NCBI GenBank assembly: GCA_948896235.1
Contig: CAQUUC010000005.1
Location: 53,893-117,892 of the forward strand
Reading direction: 5' to 3'
Length of the DNA: 64,000 bases
From: an uncultured Clostridia bacterium
GTDB taxonomy: Bacteria > Bacillota > Clostridia > TANB77 > CAG-508
Part shown: piece after piece, positions 46,079 to 56,577 of the stretch
Layout: each line of letters starts with the position of its first letter
Position numbering within the stretch: the first letter of the stretch is position 1
Made by a program: the position numbers and the translations under genes
The notes under the pieces: generated by a model
The model's database searches: none
What the model saw: the letters and a program-made list of their open reading frames with translations, nothing else
What the model was told of the DNA's origin: nothing

Positions 46079-47344
46079 ATGGAACAAGAAAAAATGACAA
46101 AATTTAATAAGATATTTCCTTGGTATGCTGGTCTATCAGGTGATTTATTATTTTGGATAGCAATAGACACCTTGTTTTTAACAGTTGTAAAAAACTTTAA
46201 TGCATCACAGATAGTTTCTTTAACTACAGTATCATTAATAACTTGCATAGCATTACAAGTACCACTATTAAAAATTATTAAGAAAATAGGAAATACAAAT
46301 TCGGTAAGATTAGGTTCAATGTTATTGTTAGTATCTAGTCTATTGTTAACATTTGGGCAAAATTATATAGTTGTAGCTTTAGGAAAGGTTATTTATGAAA
46401 TTGCATTTACATTTCAAAATATGGCAAATGCAGTATTGAAAAATAATCTTGAATTGCAAAATAGGAATAATGAGTATATAAAAGTTAAAACGAAATCTAA
46501 TACCATATATGCAACAGTAACAATGATTATCTCATTTATTGCAAGTTTAATGTTTAATTTAAATAATTATTTACCAATGTTTGGATGTATTGCTTTTTGC
46601 TTAATATGTTTTGTATTATCATTTTACATAGTAGATTATTCTAAATACAATAAAATTAAAGAAAAAACTAAAATAAAATCTAAAAAGAAAATAAATTATA
46701 ATAAGCTCATTATAATATTGATTATTTCATATGGACTATTCTATCCTATTGTAAATTCTGGACAATCAAATGGGAAACTATTTATACAACAAGAATTACT
46801 ATTGAACTTTGATGTAGAAAAAACAGCTTTATTAATAGGTGCTATATTGTGTATTTCTCGTATAGTAAGAGTTGTTTCTAATATAGCATTTAATAAGATA
46901 CATAGCAAATATAAAGAGAAAATAGGGGTGATTTTACCAATATTGTTGAGTATATCTATTGTTTTAATGATACTGGGTTCGTTTATTAGAAGCTCTATAA
47001 TGTTAAAATTCGGTATTATGAGTTTAGGATATATAATTATCTTATTTATCAGAGATCCATTTAAAGTATATATGCAAGATTTAGCACTAAGAAAGGTCGG
47101 AAAAGAAGGACAACAATCATTATTAACAACAATGGAATTATCAAGAAAAATTGGAAGAGCAATAATGAGTTTAAGTTTTACAATGATTTTAGTAAATAAT
47201 CCTATGATTACAGTAATAGCAATATTATTTATATTATCGATTATAGAAATATTAGTTAGTATAAAATTATATAAATTAGTTTTAAATGGAAAGGAAGTAA
47301 AAAGTGGAGAAAGCAGTAATAGGAATTGTGAGCAAACATTGTGA
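46079..47344 (+). CDS. Major facilitator superfamily transporter
   Basis: 421 residues. ATG 46079 follows TTGGAGAG. About twelve membrane helices are visible, with a loop of Lys residues (KIKEKTKIKSKKKINYNK) between the halves. The start KFNKIFPWYAGLSGDLLFW resembles the MFS group that often accompanies drug or peptide efflux. The substrate is unknown. It shares a transcript direction with the kinase at 47385. Confidence 0.75.
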   Translation: MEQEKMTKFNKIFPWYAGLSGDLLFWIAIDTLFLTVVKNFNASQIVSLTTVSLITCIALQVPLLKIIKKIGNTNSVRLGSMLLLVSSLLLTFGQNYIVVALGKVIYEIAFTFQNMANAVLKNNLELQNRNNEYIKVKTKSNTIYATVTMIISFIASLMFNLNNYLPMFGCIAFCLICFVLSFYIVDYSKYNKIKEKTKIKSKKKINYNKLIIILIISYGLFYPIVNSGQSNGKLFIQQELLLNFDVEKTALLIGAILCISRIVRVVSNIAFNKIHSKYKEKIGVILPILLSISIVLMILGSFIRSSIMLKFGIMSLGYIIILFIRDPFKVYMQDLALRKVGKEGQQSLLTTMELSRKIGRAIMSLSFTMILVNNPMITVIAILFILSIIEILVSIKLYKLVLNGKEVKSGESSNRNCEQTL

Positions 47345-47384
47345 TAACTACAAAAATATGTAAAATAGAAAGGTAAGATGATGT

Positions 47385-47957
47385 ATGAAAAATATATTAA
47401 TTATGGGAATAGGAAGAGCAGGAAAAACAACTTTGAGTAAAATGATAAAAGATAAATATAATAGTTACAATTTAATACATAGTGATGCTCTAAAATGGGC
47501 AATGATTAGAGCAAAAGATGAAGAACAATATTACAGAAAAAACGTAGATAAACAAAAAGAATTTGAACATGGAGAGTATTTTCAAAGAACTCTTTTAGAA
47601 TTGTATAATTCACTAATTAGAAAAGATACAAAAGAATATGGATATATATTAGAAAGTGGTCAGTTACATCCAAAAATTGTTAAAGAAATGATAGATTTCG
47701 ACAATACAATAGTGTTATGTTTAGGATTAGGAAAGTTTAAACCAGAAGATATGGTAAATCAATGTATTACATATGATACAGAAGAAAGTTGGACTTATGG
47801 TTTATCAAAAGGCTATTTATTAGAACATGCACAAGATTGGTATAATTGTAATGAAATGTTGAAAATAGAATGTCCTAAATATGGAATAAAATATATTGAT
47901 ACTTCAAAAGACAGAGAAAAAGTATTGAGTAAAATTTTAGAAAATTTATTCAAATAA
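47385..47957 (+). CDS. P-loop kinase of the adenylate-kinase-like type
   Basis: 190 residues. Walker A GIGRAGKTT lies at residues 7-15, followed by a YNLIHSDALKWAM substrate segment and a lid-like part. Similar proteins phosphorylate nucleotides or small antibiotics. Together with the MFS gene it might form a resistance pair, which is only inference from adjacency. Confidence 0.6.
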   Translation: MKNILIMGIGRAGKTTLSKMIKDKYNSYNLIHSDALKWAMIRAKDEEQYYRKNVDKQKEFEHGEYFQRTLLELYNSLIRKDTKEYGYILESGQLHPKIVKEMIDFDNTIVLCLGLGKFKPEDMVNQCITYDTEESWTYGLSKGYLLEHAQDWYNCNEMLKIECPKYGIKYIDTSKDREKVLSKILENLFK

Positions 47958-48078
47958 ATTTCATTTTGGGAGTATACATTTTATAAATTATATGATAAAA
48001 TGCATACACAGTCGATAATCGGAAATGGTGAAAAAGTGGGAGTATGTTTTTTCGCAAATAACCACCGCTAACGCACCA

Positions 48079-48108
48079 AAAGCCATATCATATGATATGG
48101 CTTTTTTG
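48079..48108 (+). terminator. Terminator after the kinase gene region
   Basis: Stem AAAGCCATATCA / TGATATGGCTTT with a T-run. Between 47958 and 48078 lies a further hairpin (GTATACATTTTAT / ATAAAATGCATAC) and a repeated GGGAGTAT. No gene is seen there. Confidence 0.75.
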
Positions 48109-48154
48109 TAATTTTAATATATTCAAAAGAGTTTTAATAGTTTTAAAACATATA

Positions 48155-48186
48155 CTGAGAAAGCACCCCGAAGGGTGCTTTCTCAG
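48155..48186 (-). terminator. Terminator of the orphan gene at 48187
   Basis: Perfect stem CTGAGAAAGCACCC / GGGTGCTTTCTCAG with a CGAA tetraloop. Confidence 0.75.
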
Positions 48187-48384
48187 TTAAATCAGAAGCT
48201 TGTTCATCAAATCAACATCCTTGAGCTGTCCGCAGTAGAATGCTGACCAGGCATTGTACAGAGCGATATCTCCTGAGTCAGCTTCCCAGACATTATTGAT
48301 AAATGCTGGTACGTGGGACTTTAACAACTCATACAATGCAGGGTGATTTTTTTCGATAAACTGTAATTTTTCTTCTCGATTCAT
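48187..48384 (-). CDS. Orphan 65-residue protein
   Basis: MNREEKLQFIEKNHPALYEL follows GGAGG on the minus strand. The protein is soluble and helical, with NVWEADSGDIALYNAWSAFY in the centre. No family is recognised. On the minus strand TTTGCA - 17 bases - TATAAT upstream and a tetraloop terminator make it a single-gene unit like the other orphans. It has no in-frame CGG. 48385-48625 beyond it is AT-rich with no gene on the plus strand. Confidence 0.5.
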   Translation of the reverse strand: MNREEKLQFIEKNHPALYELLKSHVPAFINNVWEADSGDIALYNAWSAFYCGQLKDVDLMNKLLI

Positions 48385-48625
48385 AGAAACCTCCAGCCAA
48401 TATGGCTACACTAAGTTAATGAGTTACACAAGACACATAGCCTATGTAATTATTATACAACAATTAACAAAAAATGCAAATATAGCAAGTAATATAAGAA
48501 ATTGTTTTCAATTTTTTTATTACATTTTCATTACAACTGCTAAATGCATTGACTTACAATTTACAACAATGATATACTTATAATGTCAAAATTGGACAAT
48601 TTTAAAAGTAAATTTGGAGGTTAAA

Positions 48626-50363
48626 ATGCTAGATTTTATCAAGCTTTTTAATAAAAAAATAGTAACAATAGTAATTATTATGTGTTTGCTTGCATATAGC
48701 GTTATGGGGCTATTTGATTTTTCAGAAGCAGCAAGTACATATAATCAATATGTAAAAAGTGGGATAGAAGCTTTCCCAGAAGATTATCAGAGCTATTTAA
48801 AAGAGATTCAAAATTATCATCCTAATTGGACTTTTGATGCCTACTATACAGGAATCGATTGGAATGAACTCGTAGCAAATGAAACGGATCATGGACATAA
48901 TAGAATTATAAAAAGTGCAGATCCATTATGGAAATGTAGTTGCGGAAATGTTGCAACAGGATATGCGTGTGCATCAGTAGGAATAATAAAATATTATATG
49001 GATCCAAGAAACTTTTTATCAAATGACGTAAAAATATTTCAATTTTTAGAAATTTCATATAATGAAAAAATACATACAGTAGGACGGAATATCAAGTGTA
49101 ATTAAAGGCACTTTTATGGAAAATAAAAAAGTAAAAGTTACAGTTAATGGACAACAAAAGGAAATGTCATATGAAGAAATTATACTAGAGGCAGCAAAAC
49201 AAAGTGGTATGAGCCCATATAGTATTGCAACAAAAATAATACAAGAAGTTGGTTCTAAAGGTAGTGAGTCTGTTAGTGGAAAATATTCTGGATATGAGGG
49301 ATATTATAACTTCTATAATTATGCAGCAAGTGATGGGGGAAGCCCTATTGCAAAAGGTCTAGAATATGCTAAAAATGGTACATCTAATATGTCTCAAGAA
49401 AAGAAAAATGAATTGTTAATACCATGGAATGACCAATATAAAGCAATTGTTGGAGGTGCAAAATTACTTGCAAATTCATATACAAATGCGGGACAAAATA
49501 CAGCATATTTTTATAAATGGGATGTAGTTGGAGTTACAATATTAAAAGCTGGACAATCACAAACTATAAGCTCTAGTAAATGTTTTAGACATCAATATAT
49601 GACCAATATTCAAGACCCAACAAGCCAAACAAGTAAACTATATAATACATATGTAAATGCAAATATAATTAATGAAAAATTGAACTTTATTATACCAATA
49701 TATAATAATATGCCAAAAACAAATAAATTACCAACAAATATTGATGAAGAAGACGGAAAAATGTATTATATGACAGGAACAGGAGTAAGAGTAAGAAGTA
49801 CTCCATCAACATCTGGAAGAATACTAGCAACTATGAACACATTAGATGAAAAAGTAATGGTTCTTCAAAGAAAATGTGCAAATTCAGATGGATATGATTG
49901 GGACAAAGTAAGATTATCATCGGGTGTAGAAGGATACATAGCAAGTAGATATTTATCTCCTTGTGAAGAAGAAAAAAATGCAGTAATAGAAGGAAACAAT
50001 ATAAAAGCTATACCAAATATAAATGTAAAAACAATGGCAAATGAACTTGGAATTACATCATATGAAGTAACGAAAGATGGTAAAAAGATAGGAGACACAG
50101 AAAATATAGGTACAGGATACAAACTTAAAGATACCCAAAATAATAAAGAATATACTTTAGTAGTGTTAGGTGATCTTAATGGGGATGGAGAAGTAAACAC
50201 AGGAGATTCTTTTTTGATAAAACAAGTAATAATGGAAGTAAAAACATTAACAGACGATAATGTAAAAAAAGCAGCAGACATTAATGGAGATGGAGCAATT
50301 AATACAGGAGATTCTTTTATTATAAAGAAACAAATTATGGAAGTAAGCAATATTGAATTGTAA
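48626..50363 (+). CDS. Glucosaminidase-like surface enzyme with SH3 and dockerin-like repeats, needs one +1 shift at CGG
   Basis: ATG 48626 follows TTGGAGG. A membrane/signal segment is followed by FPEDYQSYLKEIQNYHPNWTF, typical of clostridial N-acetylglucosaminidases. CGG 49085-49087 (codon 154) breaks the frame. CGGA as Gly gives TVG-Gly-ISSVIKGTFM and continues through the glucosaminidase part (SPYSIATKIIQEVGSKG), a bacterial SH3 domain (GVRVRSTPSTSGRILATMNT) and a C-terminal pair of calcium-loop repeats (GDLNGDGEVNTGDS, ADINGDGAINTGDS) of dockerin type. Full length is 578 residues. It acts on cell-wall glycan outside the cell. Confidence 0.85.
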
Positions 50364-50375
50364 GGAGGAAACGAT

Positions 50376-51995
50376 ATGAAGTCAAATGTGAAAAAAATAT
50401 TATTTATAGTGATTTCATTTTTATTTTTAGTTTTTTTAAACACTAAGGTTAATGCTGCAAGTGCAAATATAGAATGTAGTGGAGAAGTTGAAGTGAATAA
50501 ACCAATTACTATTTCAGTAAAAGGTAGTGGTGTACAATGGAATTTAAAATTAATAGTAGATGGAAATGTAATTGCAACAAGTAGTGAATTAGAAAATTAT
50601 GAAAGTAATAAAACTATTAGTTTCTCTAAAGAATATACTCCAACAACTGCAGGAAATAAAACTATAAAAATAGAAGGTAGTGTTACAGAATTTTCAGATG
50701 GTAGTACAATTACAAAATTTACATCAAAAACATTAAAAGTAAATGAAAAGACACCAGACCCAGTAGTAGATCCAAATCCTGGACAAAAACCAGATCAAGA
50801 TCTTGAACAAAAACCAAATACTGACCCAGGTACTACTACACCTGATCCAGAACCAACAAAAGGTACAGTATCTAGATGTCGTATAAATGGAATAAAGGTT
50901 AATCAATATTTAAATGTAAAAAATAAAGAAAGTGTTTCTGTACAAGTTGATACTTCTACAAAAGAAGGATTAAAAATATATAATGATAAAACAAAAATGA
51001 CATATAATGCAAAAAGTGGTCAAATTATTAATGTTCAAATAGTAGAAGGAGAACAAACATTAACAATAACGTTGGATACGGGATATAAAACGACAAGAAG
51101 AATAATTAGTACAAAAGAGGGAGAAGAAACACCACCAAATGTTATTGAAGAACCAACTGAAGAAGAAAAAGTTATTCTAAAAAGCTTATCATTAAAAGGT
51201 GTAAATAGGGAAGAAAAAGTTGACTTTACCTTAGAACCAGAATTTTCAAGTGAAGTCTATGAATATACTTTAAATATACCAAAAGAACAAAATGATATTA
51301 CAAAATTAGAAATAGAAGCAATAGCTGGTAAAGAAGAATTTACAGTTGAAATAACTGGTAATGAAAACTTAGTAGATGGAGAAAATATTGTTACTATAAT
51401 TGTAAAATCAAAAGATGGAGAAAAGACTACTGAATATAAAATTAAAGTTAATAAAGAAGCAAAAGTAGTAGAAGCAGTTACAACACCAGTTTTAGATGAA
51501 ACTCCAAGTACAGGAGAAGATAATTCAAAAGAAATGATTAAAATAGCAATAGTAGGCTTTGTAACACTAATTGCAGTGGCAGGAATTGCATTTGCTATAA
51601 TTGAATATAAATACGGAAAGAAAAAAGAAGAAAAAGCTTCATTTGCTAGCGTTGGATTTGAAAATGATGATAATGAAAAAGAAGATGTATTAGAGAGTTT
51701 AAGAACTAATAGCTATGAAGATGTAGAGGAAGATTTAAAAGATAGTGTTCAAGAAAACACAGAAATTAAAGCAGCAGAAACAATAACAAATTATGAACCA
51801 ACATATACTTCTAAATTTGATGATAAAGAAGAAAGTACTGAAAGGGTAGCTAAGAGTAGAAGAACAGAAAAATCTTCAAAAACTAGAGCAAAAAGAGCAA
51901 AGGTTAGGGATGAAGAATTTGAAGATGTAGAAGAAACATTTGAGCTATTAAAAGAAGAAGATACTTCTTCAAGAAAAAGAGGAAAACATTTTTAA
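50376..51995 (+). CDS. Surface protein with cadherin-like beta-sandwich domain and long cytoplasmic tail
   Basis: 539 residues after TAAGGAGGAAACG. Signal peptide (ILFIVISFLFLVFLNTKVNA), an Ig-like part, a Pro/Asp-rich linker (about residues 128-168), a basic domain, a cadherin-like beta-sandwich repeat (LKSLSLKGVNREEKVDFTLE), then TPSTGED, one membrane helix and about 130 acidic and basic cytoplasmic residues. The tail is too long for a sortase substrate, so it is a membrane protein. It follows the glucosaminidase by 12 bases and may hold its dockerin-like repeats. Confidence 0.65.
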   Translation: MKSNVKKILFIVISFLFLVFLNTKVNAASANIECSGEVEVNKPITISVKGSGVQWNLKLIVDGNVIATSSELENYESNKTISFSKEYTPTTAGNKTIKIEGSVTEFSDGSTITKFTSKTLKVNEKTPDPVVDPNPGQKPDQDLEQKPNTDPGTTTPDPEPTKGTVSRCRINGIKVNQYLNVKNKESVSVQVDTSTKEGLKIYNDKTKMTYNAKSGQIINVQIVEGEQTLTITLDTGYKTTRRIISTKEGEETPPNVIEEPTEEEKVILKSLSLKGVNREEKVDFTLEPEFSSEVYEYTLNIPKEQNDITKLEIEAIAGKEEFTVEITGNENLVDGENIVTIIVKSKDGEKTTEYKIKVNKEAKVVEAVTTPVLDETPSTGEDNSKEMIKIAIVGFVTLIAVAGIAFAIIEYKYGKKKEEKASFASVGFENDDNEKEDVLESLRTNSYEDVEEDLKDSVQENTEIKAAETITNYEPTYTSKFDDKEESTERVAKSRRTEKSSKTRAKRAKVRDEEFEDVEETFELLKEEDTSSRKRGKHF

Positions 51996-52003
51996 ATAAT
52001 TAA

Positions 52004-52028
52004 AGAAGGTGGCTTAGCCACCTTCTAT
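52004..52028. terminator. Bidirectional terminator between the surface protein gene and mutS2
   Basis: Stem AGAAGGTGGC / GCCACCTTCT. It overlaps the mutS2 stop codon. Confidence 0.75.
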
Positions 52029-54397
52029 TTTAATTCTACTATAGTAACTCCGCATTTCACCTTCGCCATAAGTACCAAGTCTAAAACTTTTTACATGAGA
52101 GTTTGTTTTTAAGAAATTGTGAATTCCTTTTCTTAAAATACCAGTGCCCTTACCATGAACAATTCGAACCGTTTGTAATTTTGCAAGTACTGAATCATCT
52201 AAATATTTATCAATAGTAAAGATTGCTTCTTCAACATTATATCCAATAACATTAATTTCAGTTGTTGCATTTCTTGTTTTATTTGTTTTATAAGAAGAAT
52301 TACTTGTTATTTCATTTTTTGTAGAATTATTTATATTGGATTTTGCAATATTACATAAATTAACCATCATCTTAACACTACCAATTTGTACTTGAACCTC
52401 ATTTGATTTGTTAACTAAAGAAGTTATAATTCCATTTTGATTTAGATTTGTAACTAAAACAGGCATTCCAATATAAATTTCATTTTCACTAATATTTGAT
52501 ATCTGTTCATTATTTGAATGAGGAGAAACTGTAACAGTTTCTTTTATAGAAGCATTTAAGGAATTCCTAACATTATTTAAGTGTTTTAAAGAATTGTTAT
52601 CTATATTATTAATTTCTTGTATTGTAGCACTTACTTTAAGTTTTGCATCTTCTAATATTTTTCTCGATTCAATTTTTGCTTTTTCTATAATAGAAGTTTC
52701 TTTTTCTTTTAAAGTATTACTTTTAGTTTCGTAGGACTTCCTTAAAAGCTCTGCTTGTACTAAATTCTTTTCTATTTCTTCTTTTTCTTTTTGAATTGTA
52801 ATTTTATCATCATAGATATTTTTTAATAATTCTTCAATACTAATATCATTAGAACTTATAAAGTTAGAAGCTCTGTTAATTATTTTTTCATCAAGCCCAA
52901 GTTTTTTGCTAATAGAAAAAGCATTACTTTTTCCAGGTATTCCAAGTAGTAATTTATAGGTAGGCTTAAGGTTTTCTATGTCAAACTCACAACTTGCATT
53001 TTCAAAACCATCATGTACTAAGCAATAGTTTTTTATTTCTGGGTAATGAGTAGTTGATAGAACAAGACAGCTTTTATTATAAAATTCTTCTAAAATACTA
53101 ATTGCTAAGCTACTACCTTCAATAGGATCTGTTCCGCGAACCTAACTCATCTAATAAGATTAAACTATTAGAAGTAGAATTATTTAGTATCTCTATAATA
53201 TTAGTCATATGTGCAGAGAATGTACTTAAAGATTCCTGAATGCTTTGTTCATCACCAATATCTGCAAAAACATTATCAAAGACATAAATGCTACTCTTTT
53301 CTTTTACTGGAATGTGAAGCCCACTGCAAGCCATTAAAGTAAGTAGTCCGTACAGTTTTTAAAGTTACAGTTTTTCCACCAGTATTTGGACCTGTAATTA
53401 CCAAACTAGAAAAATTAATTCCAAGATTTATATCAATTGGTACTACAGAAGCTTTAGGTATAAATGGATGCCTTGCAGATAATAGATTTATGAATTTATT
53501 ATCATTTAATTCTGGCTCGATACCATCTAATTTAATAGAATATTTAGCTTTAGCAAATATAAAGTCTAGTTTTCCCATAATTTCTACATTTGTCTTTAAC
53601 TCACATATAATAGGAAAAAGTAAAGTAGACAATCTAAAAAGAATTTTTTCAATTTCTTTTAATTCATCTAGTTTTAAATTTGCAATCTCATTATTTAATT
53701 CAAAAATATTCATAGGCTCAATAAAAACAGTAGAACCGCTTGAAGAAACATCATAAACAAATCCTTTAACATTTGATCTATATTCTTCTTTTATAGGAAT
53801 GACATAGCGATCATTTCTTATAGTAATCACATTTTCTTGTATGTATTTAGAATATGATGCAGAATGAATAAAAGAATTTAATTTATTTTTTATAGTTTCC
53901 TCTAAATTTCTTTCTTTTCTTCTAATATTTAAAAGTTCTCCTGAAGCATTATCAGCTATGCTATCTTCATCTAAAATGCATTTTTCAATTTCAGCACAAA
54001 TACTTGGATTTATATAAAGCATAGAAAAATATTTATCTAAAATAGGAAATAGTGAGGTAGTATCTTCATTATCGTCAAAAAAATATATTTTCAAATTATT
54101 TGCAAGCTTTAAAATACGTGCAACTTCCAATAGATTTTTTGCATTTAAAGAAGAATTGCTTTTTAACATTTTTTCAATATAATCAAAATTTGTAATTTCT
54201 GCAAAAGGGGGAATCTGTTTCTTATATATTAAAGTAGTAGCTTCAGTAGTTTCTTTTAAAAGCATTGAAACTATATCCTTTTTATTTTTAGGTTGCAAAT
54301 TTTTTGCTAAACTTTTACCAATTTCTGTAATGCATGTGTTTGTTAAAATATCTATTATTTTATTAAATTCTAATTTCTCAATATAATTTGTATGCAT
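52014..54397 (-). CDS. mutS2: Endonuclease MutS2, needs two +1 shifts at CGG
   Basis: The start ATG (54397-54395) has AAAGGAG upstream. It begins MHTNYIEKLEFNKIIDILTN and has the MutS core with Walker A GPNTGGKT. The frame breaks at minus-strand CGG 53350-53348 (codon 350, TLKTV-Gly-LLTLMACSG) and CGG 53136-53134 (codon 421, DELGS-Gly-TDPIEGSSL, the Walker B and signature region). With CGGA read as Gly at both, the protein runs 793 residues, through a coiled coil to the C-terminal Smr nuclease domain (INVIGYNVEEA, RIVHGKGTGILRKGI). Both sites fall inside the ATPase, so no active fragment arises without them. Confidence 0.93.
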
Positions 54398-54566
54398 AAT
54401 TAACTCCTTTTTTATCAATATTACCATTATACTACAAATATATTACAAACAAAATAAATTTTATAAAAAATGTAAAAAAGTATTGCAAAAAAAATGATAT
54501 TATAGTATAAATATTGATAGAATAAGAATAATAATATAAAATAGATAAATAAGTGAGGGAATTCAT

Positions 54567-54884
54567 ATGACAAATTTAAAGAAAATATTTTTAGTAATGT
54601 TAGTAGTAATTTTATTAGGAACAACAGTAGCGTTTGCTACAAATGATAATACAATTGTAATAACAGAGGAAGATGATCCAACAACACAAGAACCAAATGT
54701 TAACACAAACACTAATACTAATATCAATACTAATATCAATACAAACACTAATACAAGCATATATACAAATACAAATTTACCACAAACTGGAGAAAACGAT
54801 TTTATAGTAGTAATAGCTATTGCAGTTTTTGGAATATCAGCAGTTTATGCTTATAAGAAAATAAGAGATTATAAAAATATTTAG
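54567..54884 (+). CDS. Short LPXTG cell-wall anchored protein
   Basis: 105 residues after TGAGGGAATTC. A signal peptide (KIFLVMLVVILLGTTVAFA), a short acidic part and an Asn-Thr repeat stalk (NTNTNTNINTNINTNTNT) lead to the sorting signal LPQTGEND, a membrane helix and a positive tail (YKKIRDYKN). It is a clear sortase substrate and converges with the sortase gene. The stalk is coded by a slippery six-base repeat and may vary in length. Confidence 0.85.
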   Translation: MTNLKKIFLVMLVVILLGTTVAFATNDNTIVITEEDDPTTQEPNVNTNTNTNINTNINTNTNTSIYTNTNLPQTGENDFIVVIAIAVFGISAVYAYKKIRDYKNI

Positions 54885-54903
54885 TTAATAGATTGATTAA
54901 TAT

Positions 54904-54944
54904 AAAAAGGATTGAGATAGTAAAATTTCAATCCTTTTTTTCAG
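54904..54944. terminator. Terminator shared by the LPXTG gene and the sortase gene
   Basis: Stem AAAAAGGATTGA / TCAATCCTTTTT followed by T-run. It overlaps the sortase stop. Confidence 0.8.
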
Positions 54945-55610
54945 TTGCTTTAATGACTCTTCTTTTATTTTTTATATTATTACAAGTAATTAGAGTGACT
55001 TCTCTTTTTCCTTTAGTATCTTGATGTATACAATCTAAATTATTATAATTTGTTTCAAAACTTTCATATACTGAATAATTAACTTTTTTTCCGTGATAAA
55101 TCAAATATTGTTATGACATCACCAATTGATAAGTTCTTTAATCTACTGAAAAATTTATAACTATTATAATTATGTCCAGCAATACAAATATTACCAACTT
55201 CATTTGGCATAGGGCCATAAAATCTACAAGGTGCAATTTTTAACAAATCATTATTATAACTCGAAATAATAGGGTAATTTATATTTATCTTTTTTATTTC
55301 AATTAAACCAATTACAGTAAAATTGTTTCCTTCTGTTATATACATATTTCCGAGAAGAAGTCTGAGAGGTAGAATAGTTATAATCATTATTATATAAAGT
55401 AGTAACATTAAAGTTACTTAGAAGCTTTTGAGATATATTTTCTTTCTTATTATTTTCATATAAAATATAACCATAATATGAGCTAATACCAATTGCAATT
55501 ATGCTACAAACTATAAATTGAACTTTAAAAAATGTAGATTTCTTTTTTGAATTATGCTTTTTTGTAGATGGATTTTCATTTTTTTCATAAGTATATAATA
55601 TTTGATTCAC
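54928..55610 (-). CDS. Sortase, needs two +1 shifts at CGG
   Basis: It starts at GTG (55610-55608) after GGAGGAAAAA. A membrane anchor (FIVCSIIAIGISSYYGYIL) is followed by minus-strand CGG 55352-55350 (codon 87) and CGG 55093-55091 (codon 173). Reading CGGA as Gly at both joins SS-Gly-NMYITEG to IKKININYPIISS and DLS-Gly-KKVNYSVYES to the end. The catalytic His (CIAGHN) lies between the sites and the catalytic Cys (VTLITCNN) and Arg after the second. The full product has 226 residues. Without two shifts there is no complete active site. Its neighbour carries LPQTGE. Confidence 0.88.
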
Positions 55611-55769
55611 TTTTTTCCTCCAAAAAATATGATATAAATATTTTTTCTTTTTTTAGATAAAATATTTATAAAACCTGCAAAAGATAGAATTTACAAAAAT
55701 GTAAAAAATAACAACTCATATTATTATATGAGTTATTAAAAATCCTTAATATAAGATAAAAGGGTGACT

Positions 55770-56201
55770 TTATAAAAATGTTTTAAGTTTTTCTACGCTA
55801 TTTTCTTGCATTTTTACAAAATTATCTAAAATCTGTACTATTTCTGCATCAGCATTCGGGTTGTTATTTAAAAGCTTTCTACCTTCAATTATACCCATTG
55901 TAGTGCCTTGAATTAACATATCAGCAATATGAGAATTACTTTTATCTTTTATAGTATTCATTTGAATACCAGTCCAAGACATAGTCTTGGCCATAATATC
56001 ATTATCATTTGGAATATCACCATATTTTTGATAAACATTATTTACTTGTTCTAATATATCACCATATTGATTATATTGATAAGCTAAATTATCTTTAAAA
56101 TTTTCATCACCGACTTTTTCAGTTACATATGAAATATTATCCATACCCATTTTTGCACCTTTGTGAATTTCATCTAAGATTGATTTGTTATTTTTATCCA
56201 T
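55770..56201 (-). CDS. Helical, ferritin-like protein of unknown function
   Basis: 143 residues starting MDKNNKSILDEIHKGAKMGM after GGAGG on the minus strand. It is all-helical, with YQYNQYGDILEQVNNVYQKY and TTMGIIEGRKLLNNNPNADA. Proteins of this type are frequent in Clostridia and sometimes likened to spore-coat or DUF2383 proteins. No metal site is evident. Confidence 0.55.
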   Translation of the reverse strand: MDKNNKSILDEIHKGAKMGMDNISYVTEKVGDENFKDNLAYQYNQYGDILEQVNNVYQKYGDIPNDNDIMAKTMSWTGIQMNTIKDKSNSHIADMLIQGTTMGIIEGRKLLNNNPNADAEIVQILDNFVKMQENSVEKLKTFL

Positions 56202-56352
56202 AATAAAACCTCCATAAATTTATATACTGATAGTATTAGCAAAAAGATTTAACTTAATACATTTTAAAATATAAAACAATATAAATATTTGACAAATTGT
56301 ATTGCACAAATTTGGTAAATGTGATAAATTTAAATGCGAAGGTGGTGAAAGT

Positions 56353-56577
56353 ATGTTAAAACAATTATCAATAAATAGTTCTAAAGGTATTTTTAAAACT
56401 TACAAAGCTAATATTTTAAAGAAAATAGAATTGAAAAAGAAAGGGGACGAAATGTATAGAGAATATATAATGAATGCTATAAGAGAAGCAGAGGAAGATT
56501 TAGCAAATGGAGGGAAAACATATACTTTAGCAGAATCTAAAAAAACAATGGAGCAATTATATGGTATTAAATTATAA
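56353..56577 (+). CDS. Putative antitoxin of a type II pair
   Basis: 74 residues. ATG 56353 follows AAGGTGGTG. The end HHA-like part is helical and charged (MYREYIMNAIREAEEDLANG) and ends SKKTMEQLYGIKL. It overlaps the toxin gene by 17 bases, the usual translational coupling in such pairs. Identification is mainly by partner and size. A TTGACA at 56289-56294 lies upstream. Confidence 0.6.
   Translation: MLKQLSINSSKGIFKTYKANILKKIELKKKGDEMYREYIMNAIREAEEDLANGGKTYTLAESKKTMEQLYGIKL

Noticed and set aside
54700..54770. Short direct repeats as a possible CRISPR or satellite
   Set aside because: They encode the Asn-Thr stalk of the LPXTG protein. No CRISPR-like repeat-spacer array is visible anywhere in the window.
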